From NCBI GenBank assembly GCA_937923515.1, contig CALDUF010000026.1, positions 1 through 64,000 of the forward strand: a stretch of DNA of 64,000 nt. The letters run 5' to 3'. Positions 10,101 to 18,693 of this stretch are shown here, piece by piece. The stretch comes from an uncultured Flavobacteriaceae bacterium (lineage in GTDB: Bacteria; Bacteroidota; Bacteroidia; Flavobacteriales; Flavobacteriaceae). The notes under the pieces were generated by a model. The model searched no databases, was not told where the DNA came from, and saw only the letters and a list, made by a program, of their open reading frames with translations. The position numbers and the translations under genes were made by a program. How positions within the stretch are numbered: position 1 is the first letter of the stretch; each line of letters starts with the position of its first letter.

Positions 10101-10188
10101 ATCGTCTACAGCAAATTACCATTCGTCTACACAAAACATCGTATCAAGCTAAAATAAACTTTTTCTTACGGCAATCATAATACTTTTG
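10101..10188 (+). promoter_or_regulatory. Direct repeat CGTCTACA-N13-CGTCTACA (10103, 10124; 21-bp period) and -7 element TACTTTTG (10181)
   Basis: Two exact 8-bp copies 21 bp apart; second copy is 57 bp upstream of a perfect TAnnTTTG element; lies in the divergent 6953/10219 intergenic region. Confidence 0.65.
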
Positions 10189-10218
10189 TCTTATAAATAA
10201 TCACAAAAACTATTTATC

Positions 10219-11409
10219 ATGAAAATTTTAGCCATAGATGACCAACAATTAGTATTGCTGCCACTACAAAAACGATTAGTTGCATTAGGTTATGACGTTA
10301 TTGTAGAGACAGATGCTAATGACGGTATTTCAAAATACAACAGTTTTACCCCAGATTTAGTTATCGTAGACATTAATATGCCAATTGTTTCGGGTTTAGA
10401 TATTGTAAAATATATTAGAAATTCTAAAAACGCAAATACGCCTATTATGGTATTGTCTGGCAATACGCAAGACGATATAATTACTACTGGTTTTGATTTA
10501 GGTATTAATGATTATATGAAAAAGCCATTAAGCCTAAATGAAATTTGTGCCAGAGTAAAGCGTTTGATTGGCGCTCCAGAAACAAAAGCAATTAGTATAT
10601 CAAAAAACATAATGATACAGCAACGCTGTGTTGGGGCGGTTATTCCTTGTTATAATGAAGAAGATAGATTGTTAAGTAACGAATTCCTTCAATTTATTGA
10701 TAAAAATACAGGTTACCATTTATGTTTTGTTAATGATGGTAGTAAAGATAGAACTCTAGAAGTTTTAAAAACATTACAAAAGGGGCGTGAAGATTTTATA
10801 ACGGTTTATGATTGTGAAAAAAATGGAGGTAAAGCCGAGGCGGTACGTTTAGGTATGTTGCATTTGGCTAAAAAACAAGACTTAGATTATATAGGTTTTT
10901 TAGATGCTGATTTATCAACAGATTTAGCAGATTTTGACGACTTAGTAAACACCATAGAAACCTCTAATTTTAAAATAGTAAGTGGTTCTCGTATGGCAAG
11001 AATGGGGGCAAATATTACCAAAGAGTCTGCCCGAAAAATAATTAGTTTAACCATTAACTTTATTATAAGAACCATTTTAAAAATGGATTTTAAAGACACC
11101 CAATGTGGAGCTAAAATTTTTCGTAAAGAGGTTATAAATATCGCTTTTAAAGAAAAATTTGTAACACAGTGGATTTTTGATGTTGAAATATTTAAAAGAA
11201 TGGCACAACATTATGGTTTAAAGCAAGCAAAAGCTATGCTTTGTGAGCAACCTTTAAAGCGATGGATACATGCTGATGGCTCTAAATTGTCTATGAAAGA
11301 TTCGGTAAAAATAGTTGGTCAATTAGCTCAAATTGCTTGGGTGTATAAACAGAAAAAAACAAATACGGAAAAAGCGGTTGCAGTAAATGAAATAGAGGTA
11401 GTTATTTAA
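10219..11409 (+). CDS. Response regulator receiver domain fused to a GT2 (dolichyl-phosphate-sugar-synthase-like) glycosyltransferase
   Basis: 396 aa; receiver residues (IDD, IVDINMP, LSG, KKP) followed by GT2 motifs (VIPCYNEEDR, FVNDGSKDRT, YIGFLDADLSTD, DTQCGAKIFRKE). Confidence 0.88.
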   Translation: MKILAIDDQQLVLLPLQKRLVALGYDVIVETDANDGISKYNSFTPDLVIVDINMPIVSGLDIVKYIRNSKNANTPIMVLSGNTQDDIITTGFDLGINDYMKKPLSLNEICARVKRLIGAPETKAISISKNIMIQQRCVGAVIPCYNEEDRLLSNEFLQFIDKNTGYHLCFVNDGSKDRTLEVLKTLQKGREDFITVYDCEKNGGKAEAVRLGMLHLAKKQDLDYIGFLDADLSTDLADFDDLVNTIETSNFKIVSGSRMARMGANITKESARKIISLTINFIIRTILKMDFKDTQCGAKIFRKEVINIAFKEKFVTQWIFDVEIFKRMAQHYGLKQAKAMLCEQPLKRWIHADGSKLSMKDSVKIVGQLAQIAWVYKQKKTNTEKAVAVNEIEVVI

Positions 11410-11414
11410 TTTAA

Positions 11415-11918
11415 TTGAGAATGAGAATTGGAGTTATTATAGTGTTTCATAACAGTGAGAAGCATATTGATGTAGATTTTTTTGTAAACTATTTAGATAA
11501 AGCTAAAAACTTAGAATTCTGCTTAGTGAACAATGCAAGTAAAGATAATACCTATAAAGTACTAAAGGAGATAAAGATATATGCCACAACTTCGGTTGCT
11601 TTGGTAGATATAAAAAAATTTAAATCTGATATTTCTGCCGTAAGATCGGGTGCTAGATTTATGTTTAATCAATTCGATTTAGACCATATAGGTTTTATAA
11701 GTACTAATTTAATAAATATTAAAAAATACAGCATCAATAGTTTAATATATGCCATGAGTAAGCATCAAGATGCTATTTTAAAGTATGATAAAAATGAAAT
11801 AGAAAAAAAGCATATAAGGCAAACCTTATTTCAAAAAGTGTTTTCTATAATAGAGTATTTAGAAATAATAAAATATGGTGCAAATCCTAATAACTTAATA
11901 CCTGAACTAAAACGATAA
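11415..11918 (+). CDS. Short GT2-like protein lacking the DxD motif (probable pseudoenzyme)
   Basis: 167 aa; GVIIVFHNSEKHID, CLVNNASKDNTYKVL, HIGFISTNL align to the REC-GT2 motifs, with DAD replaced by STN. Confidence 0.7.
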   Translation: MRMRIGVIIVFHNSEKHIDVDFFVNYLDKAKNLEFCLVNNASKDNTYKVLKEIKIYATTSVALVDIKKFKSDISAVRSGARFMFNQFDLDHIGFISTNLINIKKYSINSLIYAMSKHQDAILKYDKNEIEKKHIRQTLFQKVFSIIEYLEIIKYGANPNNLIPELKR

Positions 11919-12061
11919 CACAAAAAATTTTAATAATCATTTTAAAACTTGATGATTATTAGTAGTGAAGTAAAGAAACAATGTGATTGATTGTAGCATG
12001 ATTAAACTAAGATTAGTAAAATCACATCTAATTACGTTTAATTTGTTTATGTTTTTGTGAT

Positions 12062-12094
12062 AAAAAGCTGGTACAAAATAGTACTGGCTTTTTT
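12062..12094 (+). terminator. Rho-independent terminator, probably for the REC-GT2 transcript
   Basis: AGCTGGTAC-N6-GTACTGGCT (two G:U pairs) followed by TTTTT. Confidence 0.7.
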
Positions 12095-12807
12095 AATGTA
12101 GTTATAGAGTACGCTTTGTAACATACGAGCGCCACCCAATAATTGCCATTTGGAATTTGTTTGCCTTAGTTAAATCTAATTTTCTTTTGGAATAACTAGG
12201 AAGCAACGTTTTATTTAACCGCGCTAAAAATTTAAAAAACTGCTTTTTCACATGTAACGTATTTATAACAAAAATAGTAAAACTTATTCTAGACTAAGTT
12301 TTACATTTTTTTTAGACTAAATACTTGATATAATTACGATAATTAAATCAACTAAAAATTTTGCAAGAGTTATCATGTGTTTTGGTTTTAAGGTTAATAT
12401 TATTGCTGAGTTTTCAATATATATATTAGCCAATGTGCTTACCAAATGTTTTTATAGAATTCGATGAATTTGAATATTGATTTGTAAGTAAAAAAATCAA
12501 AATGATTTCGATATTTACGTGACTTTCTTGTATGAAGTAATAAAATGAAACGTTAAAGCTTTAAATTGTTTCATTACGTAATAATTGTAGGTGTTTTTTG
12601 AATTGATTTTTAAAAACCAAGGCGCATTTTATTCTAAAACTTTAGTATTTGGAATATTTTATCTTTTTAAACTTTTAATATTATCCGTATTTCAAAAAAA
12701 GTTTCCAATACCAAGACGCAATCACTATTCTAACCTAATTACGTGTCTAAAACATGTATTTCATCGATAATATGCATTATATCGACGATATTTGTTAAAA
12801 ATATATG

Positions 12808-12865
12808 CATTTCATCGATTTATTATGTTTTTTATCGTCGTATTTCAATTCGGTTTCTATATTTG
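12808..12865 (+). promoter_or_regulatory. Candidate activator-dependent promoter: CATTTCATCG / TTTTTATCG direct repeat (20-bp period) and -7 element TATATTTG (12858)
   Basis: Same geometry as 55111-55168; further ATCGA copies upstream at 12763 and 12781. Confidence 0.55.
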
Positions 12866-12871
12866 AAGTGT

Positions 12872-13011
12872 ACTAAATAACATACTTTTTAGTTCAATGG
12901 ATTAATTAATTAATATTTGCATTATGATGTTGATGTGGAGACCCCAAATCTAGCACATAATATAAAAAGCAAATTAAGAAAGAACCGAGTTTGAGGGAAC
13001 TCGGTTTTTTT
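12872..13011 (+). ncRNA. Candidate ~140-nt small RNA or short-peptide mRNA between a putative promoter and a terminator
   Basis: Starts about 7 nt after TATATTTG and ends at a strong hairpin plus T tract; only a 9-codon ORF (12924-12953, MMLMWRPQI) is inside. Confidence 0.4.
12985..13011 (+). terminator. Rho-independent terminator
   Basis: CCGAGTT-TGAGGG-AACTCGG followed by TTTTTTT. Confidence 0.8.
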
Positions 13012-13603
13012 ATGGAATAATGCGAAATGTTAAGTTAATTCTAGGTGCTATTACTCGTTTTGTTTTAGGAATTTGATGTAACCAGTTTTCTTGCGTGGCA
13101 CCTTGCATTAAAAGTAAACTGCCGTGATTTAGAATTATTTTTTCTTTTAAAGACGCATCGTTTTTGTGTTTTAGATGGAACGGACGCTCTTCTCCAAAGG
13201 TAACCGACGCAATTATCGGGTGCTTACCCAACACCTTTTCATCATCCGCATGCCAACCATTACTATCTTTACCATCTCTATAAAAATTCGCTAGGCAACT
13301 CGTAAATTTTATATTTAAAGCTGTTTCAATAGCTGTTTTTATAATTTGCATATGGCCTTCAAAAGGTTTAGGATGCATTGTTATATTACTGTAAGAATAT
13401 GGTGTGGTATTGTTTGCGAAAAATGCGGTTAATCTGGGTTGATCATAAATTTTTCCAAATACTTTTATTTTGTCTTGCTGCCAAGGTATTTCGTTATGTA
13501 AAGCCTTTAAGTATTTGTCGGCTTCAGCGTTATTAAAAAAATTAGGGTAGTAAATAACATCAGCATCTTTTAAGTTTAAATCTTTAGCATTTATTAAGCG
13601 CAT
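13010..13603 (-). CDS. AlkB-family 2-oxoglutarate/Fe(II)-dependent dioxygenase
   Basis: 197 aa; NGWHADDEKVLGKHPIIASVTFGEERPFHLKHK and C-terminal RINLTFR, typical of AlkB-like proteins. Confidence 0.88.
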   Translation of the reverse strand: MRLINAKDLNLKDADVIYYPNFFNNAEADKYLKALHNEIPWQQDKIKVFGKIYDQPRLTAFFANNTTPYSYSNITMHPKPFEGHMQIIKTAIETALNIKFTSCLANFYRDGKDSNGWHADDEKVLGKHPIIASVTFGEERPFHLKHKNDASLKEKIILNHGSLLLMQGATQENWLHQIPKTKRVIAPRINLTFRIIP

Positions 13604-13641
13604 AGTTTTTATTTTCTAAATTAGCATAAATCGTTTTTTTA

Positions 13642-14307
13642 ATGAAGTATTGTTTTGCTTTTTTATGTTTTTTTATTTCTTACTTTGGGTTTTCTCAACT
13701 CCCAAAAACATTTGTTTATGCTAAAAATATAATCCCCGATTTACATGTAGAATTGCGTTATTACAGCCAAAATAATTTTGTTGGCGATACTATTGATGGG
13801 TATAACAACAACTGCTTAATTTTAACTAAAGCTACAGTAGATGCTTTGCAAAAAGTACAAACAGCGCTAAATAAAAACAACTATGCGCTTAAAATATATG
13901 ATGGCTATCGTCCGCAACGCGCTGTAAACCATTTTATACAATGGGCTAAACATTTAAATGATACCATAAATAAATCTCGATTCTACCCAGATGTTAAAAA
14001 AGCAAATTTATTTAAAGAAGAATACATCGCATCACGATCTGGACATTCTAAGGGCAGTACGGTAGATTTAACCATAATAGATTTAACCACTAAAGCGGAA
14101 ATAGATATGGGTAGTATCTACGACTTTTTTGGAGTACAATCTTGGGTTAATTATGATGGTATTTCTGAAACACAAAAACAGAATAGACGCTTGCTACAAC
14201 AAATAATGCTAAAGCATGGTTTTAGAAACTATGCTAAAGAATGGTGGCATTTTACGTTGCGTGATGAACCGTACCCAAATACTTATTTTGATTTTCCTAT
14301 TGAATAA
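13642..14307 (+). CDS. D-alanyl-D-alanine dipeptidase (VanX/DdpX-like, M15D), secreted
   Basis: 221 aa, signal peptide; YDGYRPQRAVNHF, SRSGHSKGSTVDLTI, EWWHFTL zinc-ligand motifs. Confidence 0.88.
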   Translation: MKYCFAFLCFFISYFGFSQLPKTFVYAKNIIPDLHVELRYYSQNNFVGDTIDGYNNNCLILTKATVDALQKVQTALNKNNYALKIYDGYRPQRAVNHFIQWAKHLNDTINKSRFYPDVKKANLFKEEYIASRSGHSKGSTVDLTIIDLTTKAEIDMGSIYDFFGVQSWVNYDGISETQKQNRRLLQQIMLKHGFRNYAKEWWHFTLRDEPYPNTYFDFPIE

Positions 14308-14345
14308 ATAGTCTTACACTTTTTTAGGTAGTCACAAGCAATACA

Positions 14346-15524
14346 TTACTCATCTATTCTATTCTCATCAAAGGCAGAGGGTAATAGTTTTGGAATAAAC
14401 TTTACCACAATAGGCAGCAATAATGCGCCGCCAGGTAGTAAAAAAATGGCTAAACTAGGGATGGACTTAAAAATATCTAAAAGCTGTTCTTGTACTTTTT
14501 GTTGCTCTTCTGTATTTAAATCTCTAATTGTAGATTGTGTTAATAATACCATTAATTCTTTACTATCCTTCAGCTCTTGGTATAAACGTTTGCTGTTTCT
14601 ATTTACAAGTTTACTTACAATTGCAGTAGAGTTGTTATAAAAATTATGTACTGCGTTTTTTGAGTTGAATAGTGCAATGCTATCTTTGTTTTCAGAATAA
14701 AAATTGTTTATAGCGCGAACAGATGTGTTAATTGTAGCAATATTTAAATTTAAATCTTTGCCTAGTTTTTCTAAGAATAATTCCTCGTCGGCATCAATCA
14801 TTTGGTCGCTCCAAGTCGCCATACATGCTAAATCTAGCATATAAAATTTTTCTTCGAGAGACGAAATGTAGGTGATGGCTGTTTTATAATCCAAATCTTT
14901 GTTTTTGTGGTATCTAAGCGAAGACCCAAAGAGCTCAATTAAACGCTCGTCATAATCATTTTTTATGGTTTTAGAGCGAAGCAAATCTAAACAGACAGTT
15001 ACTATGGCTGCTTCAAGGTTTTTAATGTAAGATATGGATAGCTTTCCTTGAGTTAAAAATTTTTTATAAGCCAATACATCAAGGTATAAGAGTGCATTAA
15101 CCAAAAAGTAGTTAAAGTTTTTAGTAAATACGTTATCATCAATTTGTATGCGCTTATGTATAATATTCTCTAGTTGCTCCTGTGGTGTGCTAGTATTTAG
15201 AATTGATGACAAAAATGTTGTGTTATTGGCATTAATTTCAGAATAAAAAGCAACAACGCTATTTGTAAATGTAGAATTGGTGTTAGCGTTTTTGTGGGTG
15301 TAAAACAAAGCCAAACAAAGATTTATTTTACAAACTTCGCTTTCAGAAAGTTTAAACCTCTTGGGTTGTATTACCTGTGCTGCAACATTGCGATTGCTAC
15401 CATAAATAAAACCACAATCACGAAGTGTTCGGTAAAATAGGTCTTCGCTGTAATCTAAAAAAAGCGTGTTTAAAGCGATTTCGCTTTCAAGTTTTTTTAT
15501 CCAGCCAGTTGCAGATGGGTTCAT
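14346..15524 (-). CDS. LETM1-related protein (LETM1-related biofilm-associated type)
   Basis: 392 aa; C-terminal FLLPGGALLLPIVVKFIPKLLPSAF resembles the LETM1 signature. Confidence 0.65.
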   Translation of the reverse strand: MNPSATGWIKKLESEIALNTLFLDYSEDLFYRTLRDCGFIYGSNRNVAAQVIQPKRFKLSESEVCKINLCLALFYTHKNANTNSTFTNSVVAFYSEINANNTTFLSSILNTSTPQEQLENIIHKRIQIDDNVFTKNFNYFLVNALLYLDVLAYKKFLTQGKLSISYIKNLEAAIVTVCLDLLRSKTIKNDYDERLIELFGSSLRYHKNKDLDYKTAITYISSLEEKFYMLDLACMATWSDQMIDADEELFLEKLGKDLNLNIATINTSVRAINNFYSENKDSIALFNSKNAVHNFYNNSTAIVSKLVNRNSKRLYQELKDSKELMVLLTQSTIRDLNTEEQQKVQEQLLDIFKSIPSLAIFLLPGGALLLPIVVKFIPKLLPSAFDENRIDE

Positions 15525-15671
15525 AGTATTGGTTAAAGAGTTATAAAAATAAGCTTTTACTATAAAATAGCCGTGAATTTTGTTTTAACATATTTTTAAC
15601 AAAACCACTAAAACCTTTTTTTCGTAAGTATCACTGAGAGTCAAAATTAATAAAAACAAAATCTCAAAAAC

Positions 15672-16322
15672 ATGAAAAATTTAAAAACAATTTTAGGCGT
15701 TGGCGTATTAGCAGTTGCTGGTTTCTTCGCAATTGCAGCAGATCACATTGATGCACCTGCCGTAAGTGGTGGCACAAGTGACATTACTGATTTTTACGCC
15801 TTTGAAGGTGAAGACACTGATAATATAGTGTTTGTAGCAAATTTACAAGGGTTAATTAGTCCTGCAAACACAGCTAGTGCAGCTTTTGACGAAGGTGTAT
15901 TAGTAGAAATTAACATTGACACTACAGGCGACAATGTTGAAGATTTGGTTATTCAAGCCATACCAAGAGATGGTAGAATGTACTTTTTTGGACCAACAGC
16001 ACCTTCTCAAACAGGTTTAGCTAGTGTTATTGAAACATCTGCAAGTGTAAGTGGTATAGTTGATATAAGCCAGTACGGTCAAACTCCAGTTATTGAAACA
16101 AGTGGTGGCATGAGTTTTTTCGCTGGTCCAAGAGACGATCCATTCTTTATGGATTTTGCGCGTTATTCAGAAATTATAGCAGGTAATGCACCAGGTTTTA
16201 ACGATCCAGGAGCAGATACGTTTGCTGGAACCAACGTAATGTCTATTGTAGTAGAATTACCAAAATCTATGGTAGGTGGTTCAGGAACTATAAACACTTG
16301 GGTAGAAACCAAAACAAAATAA
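15672..16322 (+). CDS. DUF4331 family secreted protein
   Basis: 216 aa; ADHIDAPAVSGGTSDITDFYAFEGEDTDNIVFVANLQGL is typical of DUF4331. Confidence 0.8.
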   Translation: MKNLKTILGVGVLAVAGFFAIAADHIDAPAVSGGTSDITDFYAFEGEDTDNIVFVANLQGLISPANTASAAFDEGVLVEINIDTTGDNVEDLVIQAIPRDGRMYFFGPTAPSQTGLASVIETSASVSGIVDISQYGQTPVIETSGGMSFFAGPRDDPFFMDFARYSEIIAGNAPGFNDPGADTFAGTNVMSIVVELPKSMVGGSGTINTWVETKTK

Positions 16323-16349
16323 TAAGTAACCTTAATTAATATTGAAATT

Positions 16350-16901
16350 ATGAAAACTTTAAAAATATATACACTAGCAGTACTATTTTCGTTTTTAGCA
16401 TTTAATTGCTCAAACGATGACGACGCTACACCAGAACCTGCGGGTCCTGATTTTTCGGGAACTTTTACGCAAGAAGATCAAATGGGGCGACCAGCAGTTA
16501 ACACTGTATTTGTGTCTTCTACAAGTAAAGACATGTTTAACACTACTATACCTTCAGAACAAAATGCAGCATTTCAAGGTATGTTCGAATCTAATTTATT
16601 AGCCTTAAGTCCAGCTTATGCTGATGGTGGTAGAAATGCACTTATGTTAGATGCACCTACATTTACAGGACTTTTAGCTACAGATGTTTTAAATGTATCT
16701 TTAGATGGTACAACTACATTTTTTGATGGTACTAACGTACTTACTGGTCGTGCTTTAGCCGATGATGTAATTACTGTAGAATTATTGTTAATTTTTGGTG
16801 GAGAAGACTTTACTGAAAACCCAACGCTATCAGATGATAATGTTAGTGCTAATGATAAAACCTTTTTGGACTCTTTCCCTTACTTAGCTTCACCTTGGTA
16901 G
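16350..16901 (+). CDS. Small lipoprotein, DUF4331-associated (may match the C-terminal DUF4331 region)
   Basis: 183 aa; lipobox FLAFNCSNDDD; GRPAVNTVFV and LTGRALADDVITVEL resemble the C-terminal segment of DUF4331 proteins. Confidence 0.6.
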   Translation: MKTLKIYTLAVLFSFLAFNCSNDDDATPEPAGPDFSGTFTQEDQMGRPAVNTVFVSSTSKDMFNTTIPSEQNAAFQGMFESNLLALSPAYADGGRNALMLDAPTFTGLLATDVLNVSLDGTTTFFDGTNVLTGRALADDVITVELLLIFGGEDFTENPTLSDDNVSANDKTFLDSFPYLASPW

Positions 16902-16975
16902 AATTAAATTCTGGGTATACTTTTTTTAGTATACCCAGTTAATTTTAGGTACTTCAAACATAAAAAAGCATTACA

Positions 16976-18274
16976 ATGAAAACGTTAAACCTCATAATAT
17001 TCACCCTTATTTTATGTGCTTATGGGTGTAAAAACGATACTAATATTCCTAATGTAGTGTCTAATGTTCAAGATTACGACGCGTATCTACAATCAGATAA
17101 AAATCTTGCTTTAACCACAATACTGCAGGATTATAATTTCTGGGAAGAAAAACTCAAAAAAGCACCTAATCAATATCCATATCTAGCAAAAGCAGCAGGA
17201 GCTCAGTCACTACTATTTAGTAAAACTGGCAATATTGAGCATTTAATAAATGCTGAACAACAGTTAATTAAAGCTAATGAAGCCACTAATTATAACAGTG
17301 CTGGCTATTTAAGAGCTTTATCAAGAAATTATATTTCGCAACACAAATTTAAAGAAGCCCTAGCATTATTAGAAAAAGCCGAAGTTAATGGCGATAAGTT
17401 AAATGCTACCCAAAAAATGTTATTTGATGTGCATTTAGAATTGGGAAATATAAAAGAGGCAAAGTCTTATTTATCTAAAATCGAAAATTTTGATGATTTT
17501 GATTTTTTAATTAGAATTTCTAAATGGAGTGATCATGAAGGCAATTTAGATAATGCAATTCTGTATTTAGAAAAAGCGACTGAAAAAGTTGAAGCTACAA
17601 AAAACAAAGGCTTAATGCAGTGGGCATATACAAACCTTGCGGATTATTATGGACATGCAGGACGCATACAAAAATCTTATAATCATTATCTGAAAGCATT
17701 AGCATTAGATCCTAATGATGCATATGCAAAAAAAGGCATAGCGTGGATAGTGTATTCACATGAAAAAAATGCTGATGAAGCAATACGTATACTAAATAGC
17801 ACTATGAACGCTTACAATGCGCCAGATTATCATTTATTAAAAGCTGAAATAGCTGAATATAAAGGTGATAACGCTTTAAAACAAGCCGAAATAAAGGCAT
17901 ATAAAAATGCAGTTCAAAATCCACTATACGGTGATATGTACAATAAATACAATGCGATACTTTTTGCCGAAGACAAAGCAACCACAGCACAAGCATTAAA
18001 AATTGCAAATATTGAAATTAGCAATAGGCCAACAGCACAATCATACGATTTATTAGCGTGGACATATTATAACCACGGTAATGTTAAAGGCGCTTTAGAG
18101 GTTGTTGAAGCACACGTAGCTGGAAAAACATTTGAGCCAGAAGCATTGTACCACATGGCCGAAATTTATAAAGCAAATGGAAATATAGAATTTGCTAAAA
18201 ATATTAAAAGTGAACTGTTAGAAAGTAGTTTTGAATTAGGACCACTACTAACCCAAAATATTAAGAATATGTAA
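16976..18274 (+). CDS. Tetratricopeptide-repeat lipoprotein
   Basis: 432 aa; lipobox LILCAYGCKND; multiple TPR-like helical repeats (YNHYLKALALDPNDAYAKKGIAWI). Confidence 0.75.
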   Translation: MKTLNLIIFTLILCAYGCKNDTNIPNVVSNVQDYDAYLQSDKNLALTTILQDYNFWEEKLKKAPNQYPYLAKAAGAQSLLFSKTGNIEHLINAEQQLIKANEATNYNSAGYLRALSRNYISQHKFKEALALLEKAEVNGDKLNATQKMLFDVHLELGNIKEAKSYLSKIENFDDFDFLIRISKWSDHEGNLDNAILYLEKATEKVEATKNKGLMQWAYTNLADYYGHAGRIQKSYNHYLKALALDPNDAYAKKGIAWIVYSHEKNADEAIRILNSTMNAYNAPDYHLLKAEIAEYKGDNALKQAEIKAYKNAVQNPLYGDMYNKYNAILFAEDKATTAQALKIANIEISNRPTAQSYDLLAWTYYNHGNVKGALEVVEAHVAGKTFEPEALYHMAEIYKANGNIEFAKNIKSELLESSFELGPLLTQNIKNM

Positions 18275-18370
18275 CGCTCTTTTAGAAACGCTACTATTTT
18301 GAGGGGATTAGTCGCGATTTGTTGAAACCTCCAATGTTTTTATTGGTTTTTAGGTTTTTTTGTTTGATAG

Positions 18371-18407
18371 AAAGCTCCCGGTTGCAGTAATGTAACTGGG
18401 AGCTTTT
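18371..18407 (+). terminator. Rho-independent terminator
   Basis: AAAGCTCCCGGTT-N10-AACTGGGAGCTTTT hairpin. Confidence 0.8.
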
Positions 18408-18693
18408 ATTTTTTATTATTACTATTTGTAGTATTTAAAACTATAATATTTACACACAAGTTACAGTGTTATAGTCTTATAAGTAGTAAGAGATTGTGCC
18501 TATGCGGGCATTATATAAACTTAAGTTGATGCTTTATATTAATCGCAAAATCTGTTTTAAATAAATAAGTCGCTTTATATAGTTGCAGCAACTGTAGCGT
18601 TGTTAGTAAATACTATTTTAAATACTGTAAACGTAGTTATAGAAGTATTTCTATCTATTCAAACTTAAAAATTCTGGAAGCGTTACTAAAATA

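Noticed and set aside
12755-12842. Repeated ATCGA-containing segments as a CRISPR array or tandem-repeat locus
   Set aside because: Repeats are about 10 bp, imperfect, irregularly spaced (18, 33, 20 bp) and no cas genes are present; operator sites fit better.
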